NCBI GenBank assembly: GCA_016195805.1
Contig: JACPYT010000005.1
Span: forward strand, 1 to 64,000
DNA length: 64,000 bases
Origin: Hydrogenophilales bacterium
GTDB lineage: Bacteria > Pseudomonadota > Gammaproteobacteria > Burkholderiales > Thiobacillaceae
Reading direction: 5' to 3'
A program made the position numbers and the translations under genes. Positions 38,598-46,537 of this stretch are shown here, piece by piece (the stretch's first letter is position 1; every line of letters begins with the position of its first letter). The notes under the pieces were generated by a model, which ran no database searches, had not been told where the DNA came from, and saw only the letters and a list, made by a program, of their open reading frames with translations.

Positions 38598-39148
38598 TGC
38601 TCGCTGCCATTCTGGTGATGGTCGGCATCGCCGTCGTGACCGGCCTGATACTGGGCTGGTCGGCGATCCGCTTCAAGGTGGAAGGCAATCCGCTGGCGGA
38701 AAAGATCGACGCCATCCTGCCGCAGACGCAGTGCGGCCAGTGCGGTTTCCCCGGCTGCCGGCCCTATGCCGAGGCGATCGCCAAGGGCGAGGCCGACATC
38801 AACCAGTGCCCCCCGGGCGGCGAGGAGGGGGTGAAGAAGCTGGCCGATCTGCTGGGAATCGATCCCAAATCGCTGGACGAAACCCACGGCACGCCCAAGC
38901 CGAAATCGGTCGCCTTCATCGACGAGAACACCTGCATCGGTTGCACCCTGTGCATCCAGGCCTGCCCGGTCGACGCGATTTCCGGCGCCGCCAAGCAGAT
39001 GCATACCATCATCGCCGCCGAATGCACCGGCTGCGAACTGTGCCTGCCGCCGTGCCCGGTCGACTGCATCTCGATGGTGCCCATCGCCGAGGATCTGCCG
39101 CACTGGAAGTGGAAGCATCCGGTGATTGAACTGAAGCGCGTCGCGTAG
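38597..39148 (+). CDS. rnfB: Rnf complex subunit B (ferredoxin-like)
   Basis: 183 residues. N-terminal anchor helix (about 4-24), a Fe-S domain with CGQCGFPGC and a later Cys (about 46-72), then a two-[4Fe-4S] ferredoxin domain ([12 protein letters not shown] and [12 protein letters not shown]). Passes electrons between ferredoxin and the membrane subunits. Its ATG overlaps rnfA by one base (TAATG). Confidence 0.96.
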   Translation: MLAAILVMVGIAVVTGLILGWSAIRFKVEGNPLAEKIDAILPQTQCGQCGFPGCRPYAEAIAKGEADINQCPPGGEEGVKKLADLLGIDPKSLDETHGTPKPKSVAFIDENTCIGCTLCIQACPVDAISGAAKQMHTIIAAECTGCELCLPPCPVDCISMVPIAEDLPHWKWKHPVIELKRVA

Positions 39149-39156
39149 GAAACCCC

Positions 39157-40830
39157 ATGAGTCGCGAACTGTTCAAATTCAAGGGCGGGGTGCACCCGCC
39201 CGAGCACAAGGCGGAATCGAACGGCCGCCCGATCCACGCTGCCCCGCTGCCCCGGAAACTGGTCATCCCGCTGCGCCAGCACATCGGCAATCCGGCCAAG
39301 CCGGTGGTCGAAGTCGGCGAGCGGGTTCTGAAAGGCCAGATGATTGCCGCGGCCGACGGCCCCATCTCGACGGCGGTCCATGCCTCCAGTTCGGGTACCG
39401 TCACCGCCATCGACCTGCAGCCGGTCCCGCATGTCTCCGGCCTGCCCGACTTGTGCATCACGATCGAAACCGACGGCCGCGACGAATGGATCGCGCACGC
39501 GCCGCTCGATTACCGGGCGATGGCACCGGCCGACCTGCGCACGAAACTACGCGACCTGGGGCTGGCCGGCCTCGGCGGCGCGGTGTTCCCCACCGGCGCC
39601 AAGCTCAACCCCGGCGCCTCCGGCCACTGCCCCACGCTGATCATCAACGGCGGCGAATGCGAGCCGTGGATCACCTGCGATGACGTGCTGATGCGCCATC
39701 ATGCCGACGAAATCCTGCAGGGCATGGCGGTGATGCGCCACATGATGGGCAGCACCGAAATCCTCGTCGGCATCGAGGACAACAAACCCGAAGCGCTGGA
39801 TTCAATGCGCTCCGCTGCCGCGAAGCTGGACTTTGCCGTGGAAATCATCGCCGTGCCGACGCTCTATCCGAGCGGCGGCGCCAAGCAGATGACCGAGATT
39901 CTCACCGGCAAGCAGGTGCCCTCCGGCAAGCGCTCCACCGACGTCGGCCTGCAGGTGTTCAACGTCGGCACCGCCTATGCGCTGGCGCGCGCGGTGCATC
40001 ATGGCGAGCCGCTGATTTCGCGGCTGGTCACCGTCACCGGACACGTGCTGCGCCCGCAGAACTTCGAGGTGCTGATCGGCACGCCGATGCACACGCTGAT
40101 CACGCTGGCGGGCGACCGCGACGGCACCACCGGCGTGCTGATGGGCGGCCCGATGATGGGCATGCCGATGCCGACGCTCGATGCGCCGGTGGTCAAGGCC
40201 ACCAACTGCCTCCTGGTGGAATCGAAGGAACTGTTCCCGCCGCTGCCGAAAGCGCTGCCGTGCATCCGCTGCACCCGCTGCGCCGACGCCTGCCCGGCCG
40301 AACTGCAGCCGCAGGAACTGTTCCGCTTCGCCAAGGCGGGCGACTTCGGCCGCGCTCAGGAATACCACCTGTTCGACTGCATCGAATGCGGCTGCTGCAG
40401 CTACGTCTGTCCCAGCCACATCCCGCTGGTCGATTTCTACCGCTACGCCAAGAGCGAAATCTGGGCGCACGAAAAAGACAAACGCGCTGCCGACCTGGCA
40501 CGCGAGCGCCACGAGTTCCGCCAGTTCCGCCAGGAACGCGAGAAAACGGAAAAGGCCGAGAAACTCGCCGCCAAGGCACAGGCCAAACGGGCCGAACTCG
40601 CCGCGGAACCCGCGGTTGTCGGTGCCGCCCCCAGCGATGCCGACGCCAAGAAGGCGCTGATCGCCGCGGCGCTGGCGCGCGCGCAGGCGAAGAAATCCGA
40701 CGCCGCGCCAAAAAACGTCGACCACCTGACGCCCGAGCAGCTGCAGCAGATCGATGAAATCGAGGCGCGCAGGGCTAAAATCCGCGAACTGGCGCGCCAG
40801 CCGCTGGAATCCGAAGAGAAGAACACCTGA
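39157..40830 (+). CDS. rnfC: Rnf complex subunit C (NADH and Fe-S protein)
   Basis: 557 residues. An N-terminal Rnf-Nqr domain, NADH/FMN-binding region with GGAVFPTGAKLNP and NGGECEPWITCDD, a SLBB domain, then two [4Fe-4S] motifs (CIRCTRCADACP, CIECGCCSYVCP). The last 110 residues are a Lys/Ala/Glu-rich helical extension, as in several proteobacterial RnfC proteins. The TGA overlaps rnfD (TGATG). Confidence 0.96.
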   Translation: MSRELFKFKGGVHPPEHKAESNGRPIHAAPLPRKLVIPLRQHIGNPAKPVVEVGERVLKGQMIAAADGPISTAVHASSSGTVTAIDLQPVPHVSGLPDLCITIETDGRDEWIAHAPLDYRAMAPADLRTKLRDLGLAGLGGAVFPTGAKLNPGASGHCPTLIINGGECEPWITCDDVLMRHHADEILQGMAVMRHMMGSTEILVGIEDNKPEALDSMRSAAAKLDFAVEIIAVPTLYPSGGAKQMTEILTGKQVPSGKRSTDVGLQVFNVGTAYALARAVHHGEPLISRLVTVTGHVLRPQNFEVLIGTPMHTLITLAGDRDGTTGVLMGGPMMGMPMPTLDAPVVKATNCLLVESKELFPPLPKALPCIRCTRCADACPAELQPQELFRFAKAGDFGRAQEYHLFDCIECGCCSYVCPSHIPLVDFYRYAKSEIWAHEKDKRAADLARERHEFRQFRQEREKTEKAEKLAAKAQAKRAELAAEPAVVGAAPSDADAKKALIAAALARAQAKKSDAAPKNVDHLTPEQLQQIDEIEARRAKIRELARQPLESEEKNT

Positions 40831-41864
40831 TGCCCTCCCCTTTCATCCTCGACCGCAGCAGCGTCACCCAGATCATGGCCTGGGTGCTGGCAGCGCTGCT
40901 GCCCGCCATTGCGACCTACGTCTGGCTGTTCGGGCCGGGCATCCTCGTCACGCTGTCGCTCGCCACCGTCACCGCGCTGGCGGCCGAAGCGGCGATGCTG
41001 AAGGTGCGCGGCTATCCGGTCCAGCCTTTCCTCCTGGATCTGTCCGCCATCGTCACCGCCTGGCTGCTGGCGCTGTCCTTGCCTTCGCTGGCGCCGTGGT
41101 GGCTGATCATCACCGGCACGCTGTTCGCCATCGTGGTGGCCAAGCATCTGTACGGTGGGCTGGGGCAGAACATCTTCAACCCCGCGATGGTGGGCTACGC
41201 GGTGTTGATCGTGTCGTTTCCGGTGCAGATGACGCACTGGGCGGGCCCCCTCGAACTGAGCTCCGCCCCCCTCACGCTGGCCCAGAGCACAAGCGTGATT
41301 TTTGGCGATGACGTGCCCAAGAGCACGCTCGACGCCGTCACCATGGCCACCCCGCTCGACTCCTTGCGTACCGGCCTGCTGCGACAGCTGACGGTGGACG
41401 AGGTCATGACCGCGCCGATCTTCGGCCGCTTCGGCGGCACCGGTTTCGAATGGCTGGCGGCGGCGTTTCTGCTGGGCGGACTGCTGCTGTGGGCCTTGCG
41501 CATCATCAGCTGGCACGTGCCGCTCACCTTTCTGGCCGGCGTGTGGCTCACCGCCGGCTTCCTGCATTTCTACGACGCCGGGCGCTTCGGCCCGCCGTGG
41601 TTCCATCTGTTTGCACCGTCGGTGATGCTGGGCGCCTTCTTCATCGCCACCGACCCGGTGTCGGGCGCGACGACGCCGCGCGGCAAGCTGATCTTCGGCC
41701 TGAGCGCAGGCTTTCTCACCATGGCCATCCGTACCTGGGGCGGTTTCCCCGATGGCGTGGCCTTCGCCATCCTGCTGATGAACCTGTGCGTGCCCCTGAT
41801 CGACCAATACACCCAACCGCGCATCTACGGCGGCGCACGCAAAGCCAAGGAACCGCCGGCATGA
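40830..41864 (+). CDS. rnfD: Rnf complex subunit D (membrane flavoprotein)
   Basis: 344 residues, about nine or ten membrane helices. The FMN-attachment threonine is in DAVTMATPLD (about residue 172), a variant of the SGATPL motif. LYGGLGQNIFNPAMVGYAV is typical of the NqrB/RnfD family. Part of the ion-conducting core. Overlaps rnfG by ATGA. Confidence 0.96.
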   Translation: MPSPFILDRSSVTQIMAWVLAALLPAIATYVWLFGPGILVTLSLATVTALAAEAAMLKVRGYPVQPFLLDLSAIVTAWLLALSLPSLAPWWLIITGTLFAIVVAKHLYGGLGQNIFNPAMVGYAVLIVSFPVQMTHWAGPLELSSAPLTLAQSTSVIFGDDVPKSTLDAVTMATPLDSLRTGLLRQLTVDEVMTAPIFGRFGGTGFEWLAAAFLLGGLLLWALRIISWHVPLTFLAGVWLTAGFLHFYDAGRFGPPWFHLFAPSVMLGAFFIATDPVSGATTPRGKLIFGLSAGFLTMAIRTWGGFPDGVAFAILLMNLCVPLIDQYTQPRIYGGARKAKEPPA

Positions 41865-42517
41865 CTCCGCAGACGCAGATCGCCCTGAAAAATGCGCTGC
41901 GCACCGGCACGATCCTGTTCGTGTTTGCGCTCGTCGGCACCGCCATCCTGGCGTTTACCCACAACCGCACCGAGCCAACCATCACCCGCGGCCAACTGGC
42001 CGAAAAGCGCGCGCTCCTCAGTCAGGTGCTGCCTGCCACGCTGTACGACAACGATCTGCTGGCCAGCCAGCAAAGCGTGCCGCCCGACGACCTGCTGGGC
42101 ACGCGCCAGTCCTCGGCGCTCTGGCTGGCGCGTCGTGGCGGGACGTTCAGCGGCGTGGTGCTGGAGGCCATCGCACCGGATGGCTACAGCGGCGACATCG
42201 ACCTGTTGATCGGGATCGATGCCAACGGCACCGTGACCGGCGTGCGCGTCACGGCCCACCACGAAACACCGGGCCTGGGCGACTACATCGATCGCGCCAA
42301 GAGTCCGTGGATCGATCAATTTTCCGGCAAGTCGCTCACCAACCCAGAGGCCAAGCGCTGGAAAGTCGCCAAGGACGGCGGCGCATTCGACGCCCGGGCC
42401 GGCGCCACCATCACCCCGCGCGCGGTGGTCAAGGCGGTCAAGAGCGCGCTCGATTATTTTGCGCGGCACCGCGCGGCTTTTGCCGCCCCGCCTGCCGCGA
42501 AGGAGAAGAACGCATGA
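41861..42517 (+). CDS. rnfG: Rnf complex subunit G (periplasmic flavoprotein)
   Basis: 218 residues: an N-terminal membrane helix (about 13-32) and a periplasmic FMN-binding domain, with covalent-FMN threonine in RAGATITPRAVVKAV. HHETPGLGDYI is the conserved neighbour motif. ATG 41861 lies inside the rnfD stop. Confidence 0.95.
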   Translation: MTPQTQIALKNALRTGTILFVFALVGTAILAFTHNRTEPTITRGQLAEKRALLSQVLPATLYDNDLLASQQSVPPDDLLGTRQSSALWLARRGGTFSGVVLEAIAPDGYSGDIDLLIGIDANGTVTGVRVTAHHETPGLGDYIDRAKSPWIDQFSGKSLTNPEAKRWKVAKDGGAFDARAGATITPRAVVKAVKSALDYFARHRAAFAAPPAAKEKNA

Positions 42518-43191
42518 TCACACTGGATGAACTTCGCAGCCTATTCCACAACGGCATCATCAAGCAGAACACCGGTCTGGTGCAGCTGCTCGGCATGTGT
42601 CCCTTGCTGGCAATCAGCAACAATGTAGTCAACGCGCTGTCGTTGGGGATCGCGACGGCTCTGGTGATGGCCGCATCGAGCGGCGCGGTGTCGAGCATCC
42701 GCAATTTCGTGCCGAACGAAATCCGCATCCCCGTGTTCATCCTCATCATCGCCGCGCTGGTCACGGTGATCGACCTGGCAATGAATGCGTTTGTGCAGCC
42801 GCTCCACAAGGTACTGGGGATTTTCATACCGCTCATCGTCACCAACTGCATCGTGCTGGCGCGCGCCGACGCGTTCGCCGCCAAGAATCACCCGCTGCAT
42901 AGCGCGATCGATGGCCTGGCGATGGGATTGGGACTGACCATGGTGCTGGTGGTACTCGGCTCGATCCGCGAACTGGTCGGCACGGGCACGCTGCTCTCGG
43001 GCGTCGACCTCGCCCTCGGCGAATCGGCGAAAGGCTTCGTTCTGCACGTGCTGCCCAACTATCGGGGTTTCTTGCTGGCGATTCTTCCGCCCGGCGCCTT
43101 CCTCGGGCTGGGCCTCCTGATCGCCGCCAACAACTGGAACAAGGCGCGCGTCGCCCAACGCGCCCGCATGGCCGTCCCGGTTGCGGCATGA
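42514..43191 (+). CDS. rnfE: Rnf complex subunit E
   Basis: 225 residues, six membrane helices, paralogue of RnfA (GLVQLLGMCPLLAISNNVVNA; IPLIVTNCIVLARADAFAAKN). Forms the membrane [2Fe-2S] site with RnfA. ATG 42514, AAGGAG 8 nt upstream, overlapping rnfG by ATGA. Its own stop overlaps the following small ORF. Confidence 0.95.
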   Translation: MITLDELRSLFHNGIIKQNTGLVQLLGMCPLLAISNNVVNALSLGIATALVMAASSGAVSSIRNFVPNEIRIPVFILIIAALVTVIDLAMNAFVQPLHKVLGIFIPLIVTNCIVLARADAFAAKNHPLHSAIDGLAMGLGLTMVLVVLGSIRELVGTGTLLSGVDLALGESAKGFVLHVLPNYRGFLLAILPPGAFLGLGLLIAANNWNKARVAQRARMAVPVAA

Positions 43192-43340
43192 AGCCGCCGC
43201 TGAAGAAACGCGTCCCTAAACCGCGCAATCCGTTTGTCGCGCTGGCGATTGCCCGCAAGGCGGGCGAACACGAAAAAACGGCGCGCGCCAGACGGCAGGC
43301 CGAAAAACGGGCGCTGAAAAAGCGCCTGGCCGAACAATGA
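43188..43340 (+). CDS. 50-residue basic ORF coupled to rnfE
   Basis: Starts with ATG inside the rnfE TGA (ATGA), as all rnf genes do, and ends 10 bp before nth. The product is Lys/Arg/Ala-rich (KPPLKKRVPKPRNP, then a charged helix ending KKRLAEQ) and pI must be very high. Because of the precise overlap I treat it as a real operon member. It is not RnfH by sequence. Function unknown; nucleic-acid or membrane-surface contact is possible. Confidence 0.6.
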   Translation: MKPPLKKRVPKPRNPFVALAIARKAGEHEKTARARRQAEKRALKKRLAEQ

Positions 43341-43350
43341 CCTGCGCACG

Positions 43351-43992
43351 ATGAACAACGCCAAGCGCCACGAGATCTTCAGCCGCCTGCGCGCGGCCAA
43401 CCCGCATCCCACCACCGAGCTCGAGTACAAAACGCCGTTCGAACTGCTGGTGGCGGTGGTGCTGTCGGCGCAAGCCACCGACAAGGGGGTGAACCTGGCG
43501 ACGCGCAGACTGTTTCCGGTGGCCAACACGCCCGCGGCGATCCATGCGCTGGGGGAAGCCAGGCTCGCCGACTACATCAAGACCATCGGGCTCTACAAGA
43601 GCAAGGCCAAGCACCTCATCGCCGCTTGCCGGATGCTGGTCGAACTGCATGACAGCCAGGTTCCGGCCGAGCGCGCCGCGCTCGAGGCATTGCCCGGCGT
43701 GGGTCGCAAGACCGCGAACGTGATCCTCAATACCGCCTTCGGCCAGCCGACGATGGCGGTCGACACCCACATCTTCCGTGTCGCCAATCGCACCGGGCTG
43801 GCGCCCGGCAAGACGGTGCTGGAAGTGGAAAAGAAGCTGCTCAAGACCATCCCTGCGGAATTCCGCATCGACGCGCATCACTGGCTGATCCTGCACGGAC
43901 GCTACGTATGCCAGGCACGCAAGCCGAAATGCGGCGAATGCATCATTTCCGATCTGTGCGAATACAAGGGCAAGCTGCTTCCCACCGGTTGA
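43351..43992 (+). CDS. nth: Endonuclease III
   Basis: DNA glycosylase/AP lyase for oxidised pyrimidines. 213 residues, like E. coli (211). The HhH motif LPGVGRKTANV holds the catalytic Lys; the catalytic Asp is in AVDTHIFRV; the C-terminal [4Fe-4S] ligands are CQARKPKCGECIISDLC. nth follows rnf in many proteobacteria, as here. Confidence 0.97.
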   Translation: MNNAKRHEIFSRLRAANPHPTTELEYKTPFELLVAVVLSAQATDKGVNLATRRLFPVANTPAAIHALGEARLADYIKTIGLYKSKAKHLIAACRMLVELHDSQVPAERAALEALPGVGRKTANVILNTAFGQPTMAVDTHIFRVANRTGLAPGKTVLEVEKKLLKTIPAEFRIDAHHWLILHGRYVCQARKPKCGECIISDLCEYKGKLLPTG

Positions 43993-44426
43993 TGTTCAAT
44001 CCCAGCCGCGACCAGGTTCGCCAGTTCTTCTTCGACGTCTGGGCGAAATACCGCAGCGGGCAACCGCTGGCGGGGGCGGAGCAGCCGGCACTCGACGCCG
44101 TGCTGGCGCATCCCGAGTACCACGCCCTGCTCGATCAGCCCGATCGCTACAGGGAGCGGGATTATCTTCCCGAACAGGGCGAAACCAATCCTTTTCTGCA
44201 CCTTTCCATGCATCTGGCAATCGCCGAACAGCTGTCGGTCGACCAGCCACCCGGGATACGCGAACGCTACCAGCGCCTGCTGAAACGGCAGGGCAATGCG
44301 ATGGACGCCCAGCACGCGGTGATGGACTGCCTGGCCGAGATGATCTGGCAGGTGCAGCGCTATCAGACCACGTTCGACTCTGCCGCCTATCTGCGTTGCC
44401 TCGATCACATCCTCGGCGAATCCTGA
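43992..44426 (+). CDS. DUF1841 family protein
   Basis: 144 residues, soluble and mostly helical. Typical DUF1841 stretches: FNPSRDQVRQFFFDVWAKYR, NPFLHLSMHLAIAEQLS, and VMDCLAEMIWQVQR. A conserved His-rich helix (LHLSMHLAI) could bind metal. Overlaps nth by TGATG. Function unknown. Confidence 0.85.
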   Translation: MFNPSRDQVRQFFFDVWAKYRSGQPLAGAEQPALDAVLAHPEYHALLDQPDRYRERDYLPEQGETNPFLHLSMHLAIAEQLSVDQPPGIRERYQRLLKRQGNAMDAQHAVMDCLAEMIWQVQRYQTTFDSAAYLRCLDHILGES

Positions 44427-44629
44427 GCCGCTGGCACACGCTTCCTGCCCCCACGCCGGCTGGGGGTTAATTTTGTCGAAATTCTGACGATAACCCTGAT
44501 GTAGGAGCCGACTGAGGCCCCCCATCCTTCCCACCGTTTGCCCGTCCGGAAAACCGCGCGCCCGGGTGCGCCCGGGATTCGTGCAGGGCAAACGGGGATT
44601 TATCCACTTTAGATGCAACAGGTTGATTG

Positions 44630-46525
44630 ATGACACCCCAGTTAGAGCAACTCAAGATCAGCGGCCAACTTCCTACGCCGCGCGGGGTGGCACTGGCCGT
44701 CCTTGAGTTGTCCCGCCGCGAGAACGCGACCCTGGGCGAAATCGCGCGCGTGGTGCAGACCGATCCCGCCCTGTCCGGGCGGCTGATCAAGCTCGCCAAC
44801 GCCGTTTCCCACATCACGCGCCCGGTGGTATCGGTGCAGGAAGCCGTGGTGCGCCAAGGCATGGCGACCGTGCGTCATCTGGCACTGGGCTTTTCTCTGC
44901 TTGACCAGTACCGCAACGGTACCTGCGAAGCGTTCGATTACCAGGCCTACTGGTCGCATTCCTTGCTGATGGGCTTGACCATGCAGGCGCTGGGACAGCA
45001 GGTACGGGTAGCCGCCGCAGACGAACTGTTCGTCTGCGGCCTGTTGGCGCAGGTGGGGCAACTGGCCCTGGCGACCGCCTATCCGGATGAATACAGCGCG
45101 GTACTGAACGCATACCATGCCGATTCCGCCCAGCCCCTCTTCGCCCACGAGCGGGCCCGCCTGGAAACCGATCACGGCGAACTGGGCCTCATCATGATGG
45201 CCGACTGGGGCATTCCCAGGGTCTTCACCGGCCCCCTCTCCCACTATGAAGATCCCAATCACCCCGGCCATCCCCAGGATTCACGCTCGCACAGCATGAC
45301 GCTGATGCTGCGCCTGTCGCACCGAGTGGCCGATTTCGGACTGGCCCATGCCGCCGCCCGGCAGGCCTTGGCCAGGGACTGGGTCACGCAAGCAGTCGAA
45401 CTCGACATCTCGGCCGAGCAGGCCGGCAAACTGATCGACGAAGTGCTCGCCAGCTGGCGGGAATGGGGCGAATTGTTGAGGATTCCGGCGGCTTCGCTGC
45501 CGCCGTTTGCCGAAATCCTGCACGGCCACAACGAAGCCGAGGATGCCGACCCGGAATGCGAGGCGGCGCTGCGCATCGTGGTGGCCGACGGCAACGCCTT
45601 CACCCGCCGTAAAACGATGGCCCTGCTGGTCGAGGACAGCAGCCACATCGTGTATCCGGCCGACAACGGCAACACCGCCCTGGCACTGGTCATGGAGGTG
45701 CTGCCGCACGTCATCATCGCGCATTACGACCTGCCGCTACTCGACGGCCAGGAGTTGTGCCAGGCCCTGCGCGCAACCGACGAAGGCCGCCGCATGCATA
45801 TCCTGCTGATGGCCGACGACCACAACGAGGACCATCTGAGCCGCGCCTATGAAGCGGGCGCCGACGGCTACGTGCCCAGCACCCTCAGCGCCAAGGGCCT
45901 GCGCACCCGGCTGCGTGCCGCACAGCGCCTGGTTCAGCTGCAGGCCGCCTGGGAAAAGGACCGCACCCAGCTGCGCCAGATCGCAGCCGAGCTCGCCGTG
46001 GCCAACCGGCGGCTGGCCAACGCTGCGCTGACCGATCTGCTGACCGGACTGCCCAACCGCCGCTCGGCCATGGATCAGCTCGAACAGGCGTGGAGCGCCG
46101 CTTCGCGCACGGTGTTTCCGCTTTCGGTGATGGTGGTCGACATCGATCATTTCAAGCACATCAACGACACCTACGGCCACGCCGCCGGCGACAGCGTGTT
46201 GCGCGAGGCTGCGGCCATCCTGCGCGCCACGGCACGGCGCGAAGACAGCGTATGCCGCATCGGCGGCGAGGAGTTCCTGGTCATTTGCCCCAACACCGAT
46301 CTCAAGTCCGCGATGCAGTCGGCCGAACGCCTGCGTGCCAGCCTCAGCGCGAAACGGATTGCCATCGGGGAAACGGAGAAAACCCTTACGGTCAGCATCG
46401 GCGTGGCGACACGCGAACCCGACATTGCGGACATGGACGCGCTGGTGAGCGTGGCCGACCAGGGACTCTATGCCGCCAAGGAAGCCGGCCGCAACCGGAT
46501 CTGCACCCGGCAGCACATCCACTGA
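44630..46525 (+). CDS. HDOD - degenerate receiver - GGDEF signalling protein
   Basis: 631 residues: an HDOD domain (about 10-210), a receiver-like domain (about 320-440), a short coiled linker and a GGDEF domain (about 465-625). The GGDEF motif is intact (RIGGEEF), with an RRED inhibitory site five residues earlier, so c-di-GMP synthesis is likely. The receiver lacks its phospho-acceptor: the residue four before the Pro of DLPLLDG is His, and the usual Lys is replaced (YVPSTLS), so it is a pseudo-receiver. ATG 44630; 203 bp after the DUF1841 gene. Confidence 0.88.
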   Translation: MTPQLEQLKISGQLPTPRGVALAVLELSRRENATLGEIARVVQTDPALSGRLIKLANAVSHITRPVVSVQEAVVRQGMATVRHLALGFSLLDQYRNGTCEAFDYQAYWSHSLLMGLTMQALGQQVRVAAADELFVCGLLAQVGQLALATAYPDEYSAVLNAYHADSAQPLFAHERARLETDHGELGLIMMADWGIPRVFTGPLSHYEDPNHPGHPQDSRSHSMTLMLRLSHRVADFGLAHAAARQALARDWVTQAVELDISAEQAGKLIDEVLASWREWGELLRIPAASLPPFAEILHGHNEAEDADPECEAALRIVVADGNAFTRRKTMALLVEDSSHIVYPADNGNTALALVMEVLPHVIIAHYDLPLLDGQELCQALRATDEGRRMHILLMADDHNEDHLSRAYEAGADGYVPSTLSAKGLRTRLRAAQRLVQLQAAWEKDRTQLRQIAAELAVANRRLANAALTDLLTGLPNRRSAMDQLEQAWSAASRTVFPLSVMVVDIDHFKHINDTYGHAAGDSVLREAAAILRATARREDSVCRIGGEEFLVICPNTDLKSAMQSAERLRASLSAKRIAIGETEKTLTVSIGVATREPDIADMDALVSVADQGLYAAKEAGRNRICTRQHIH

Positions 46526-46537
46526 GCCCGGCGCGCG

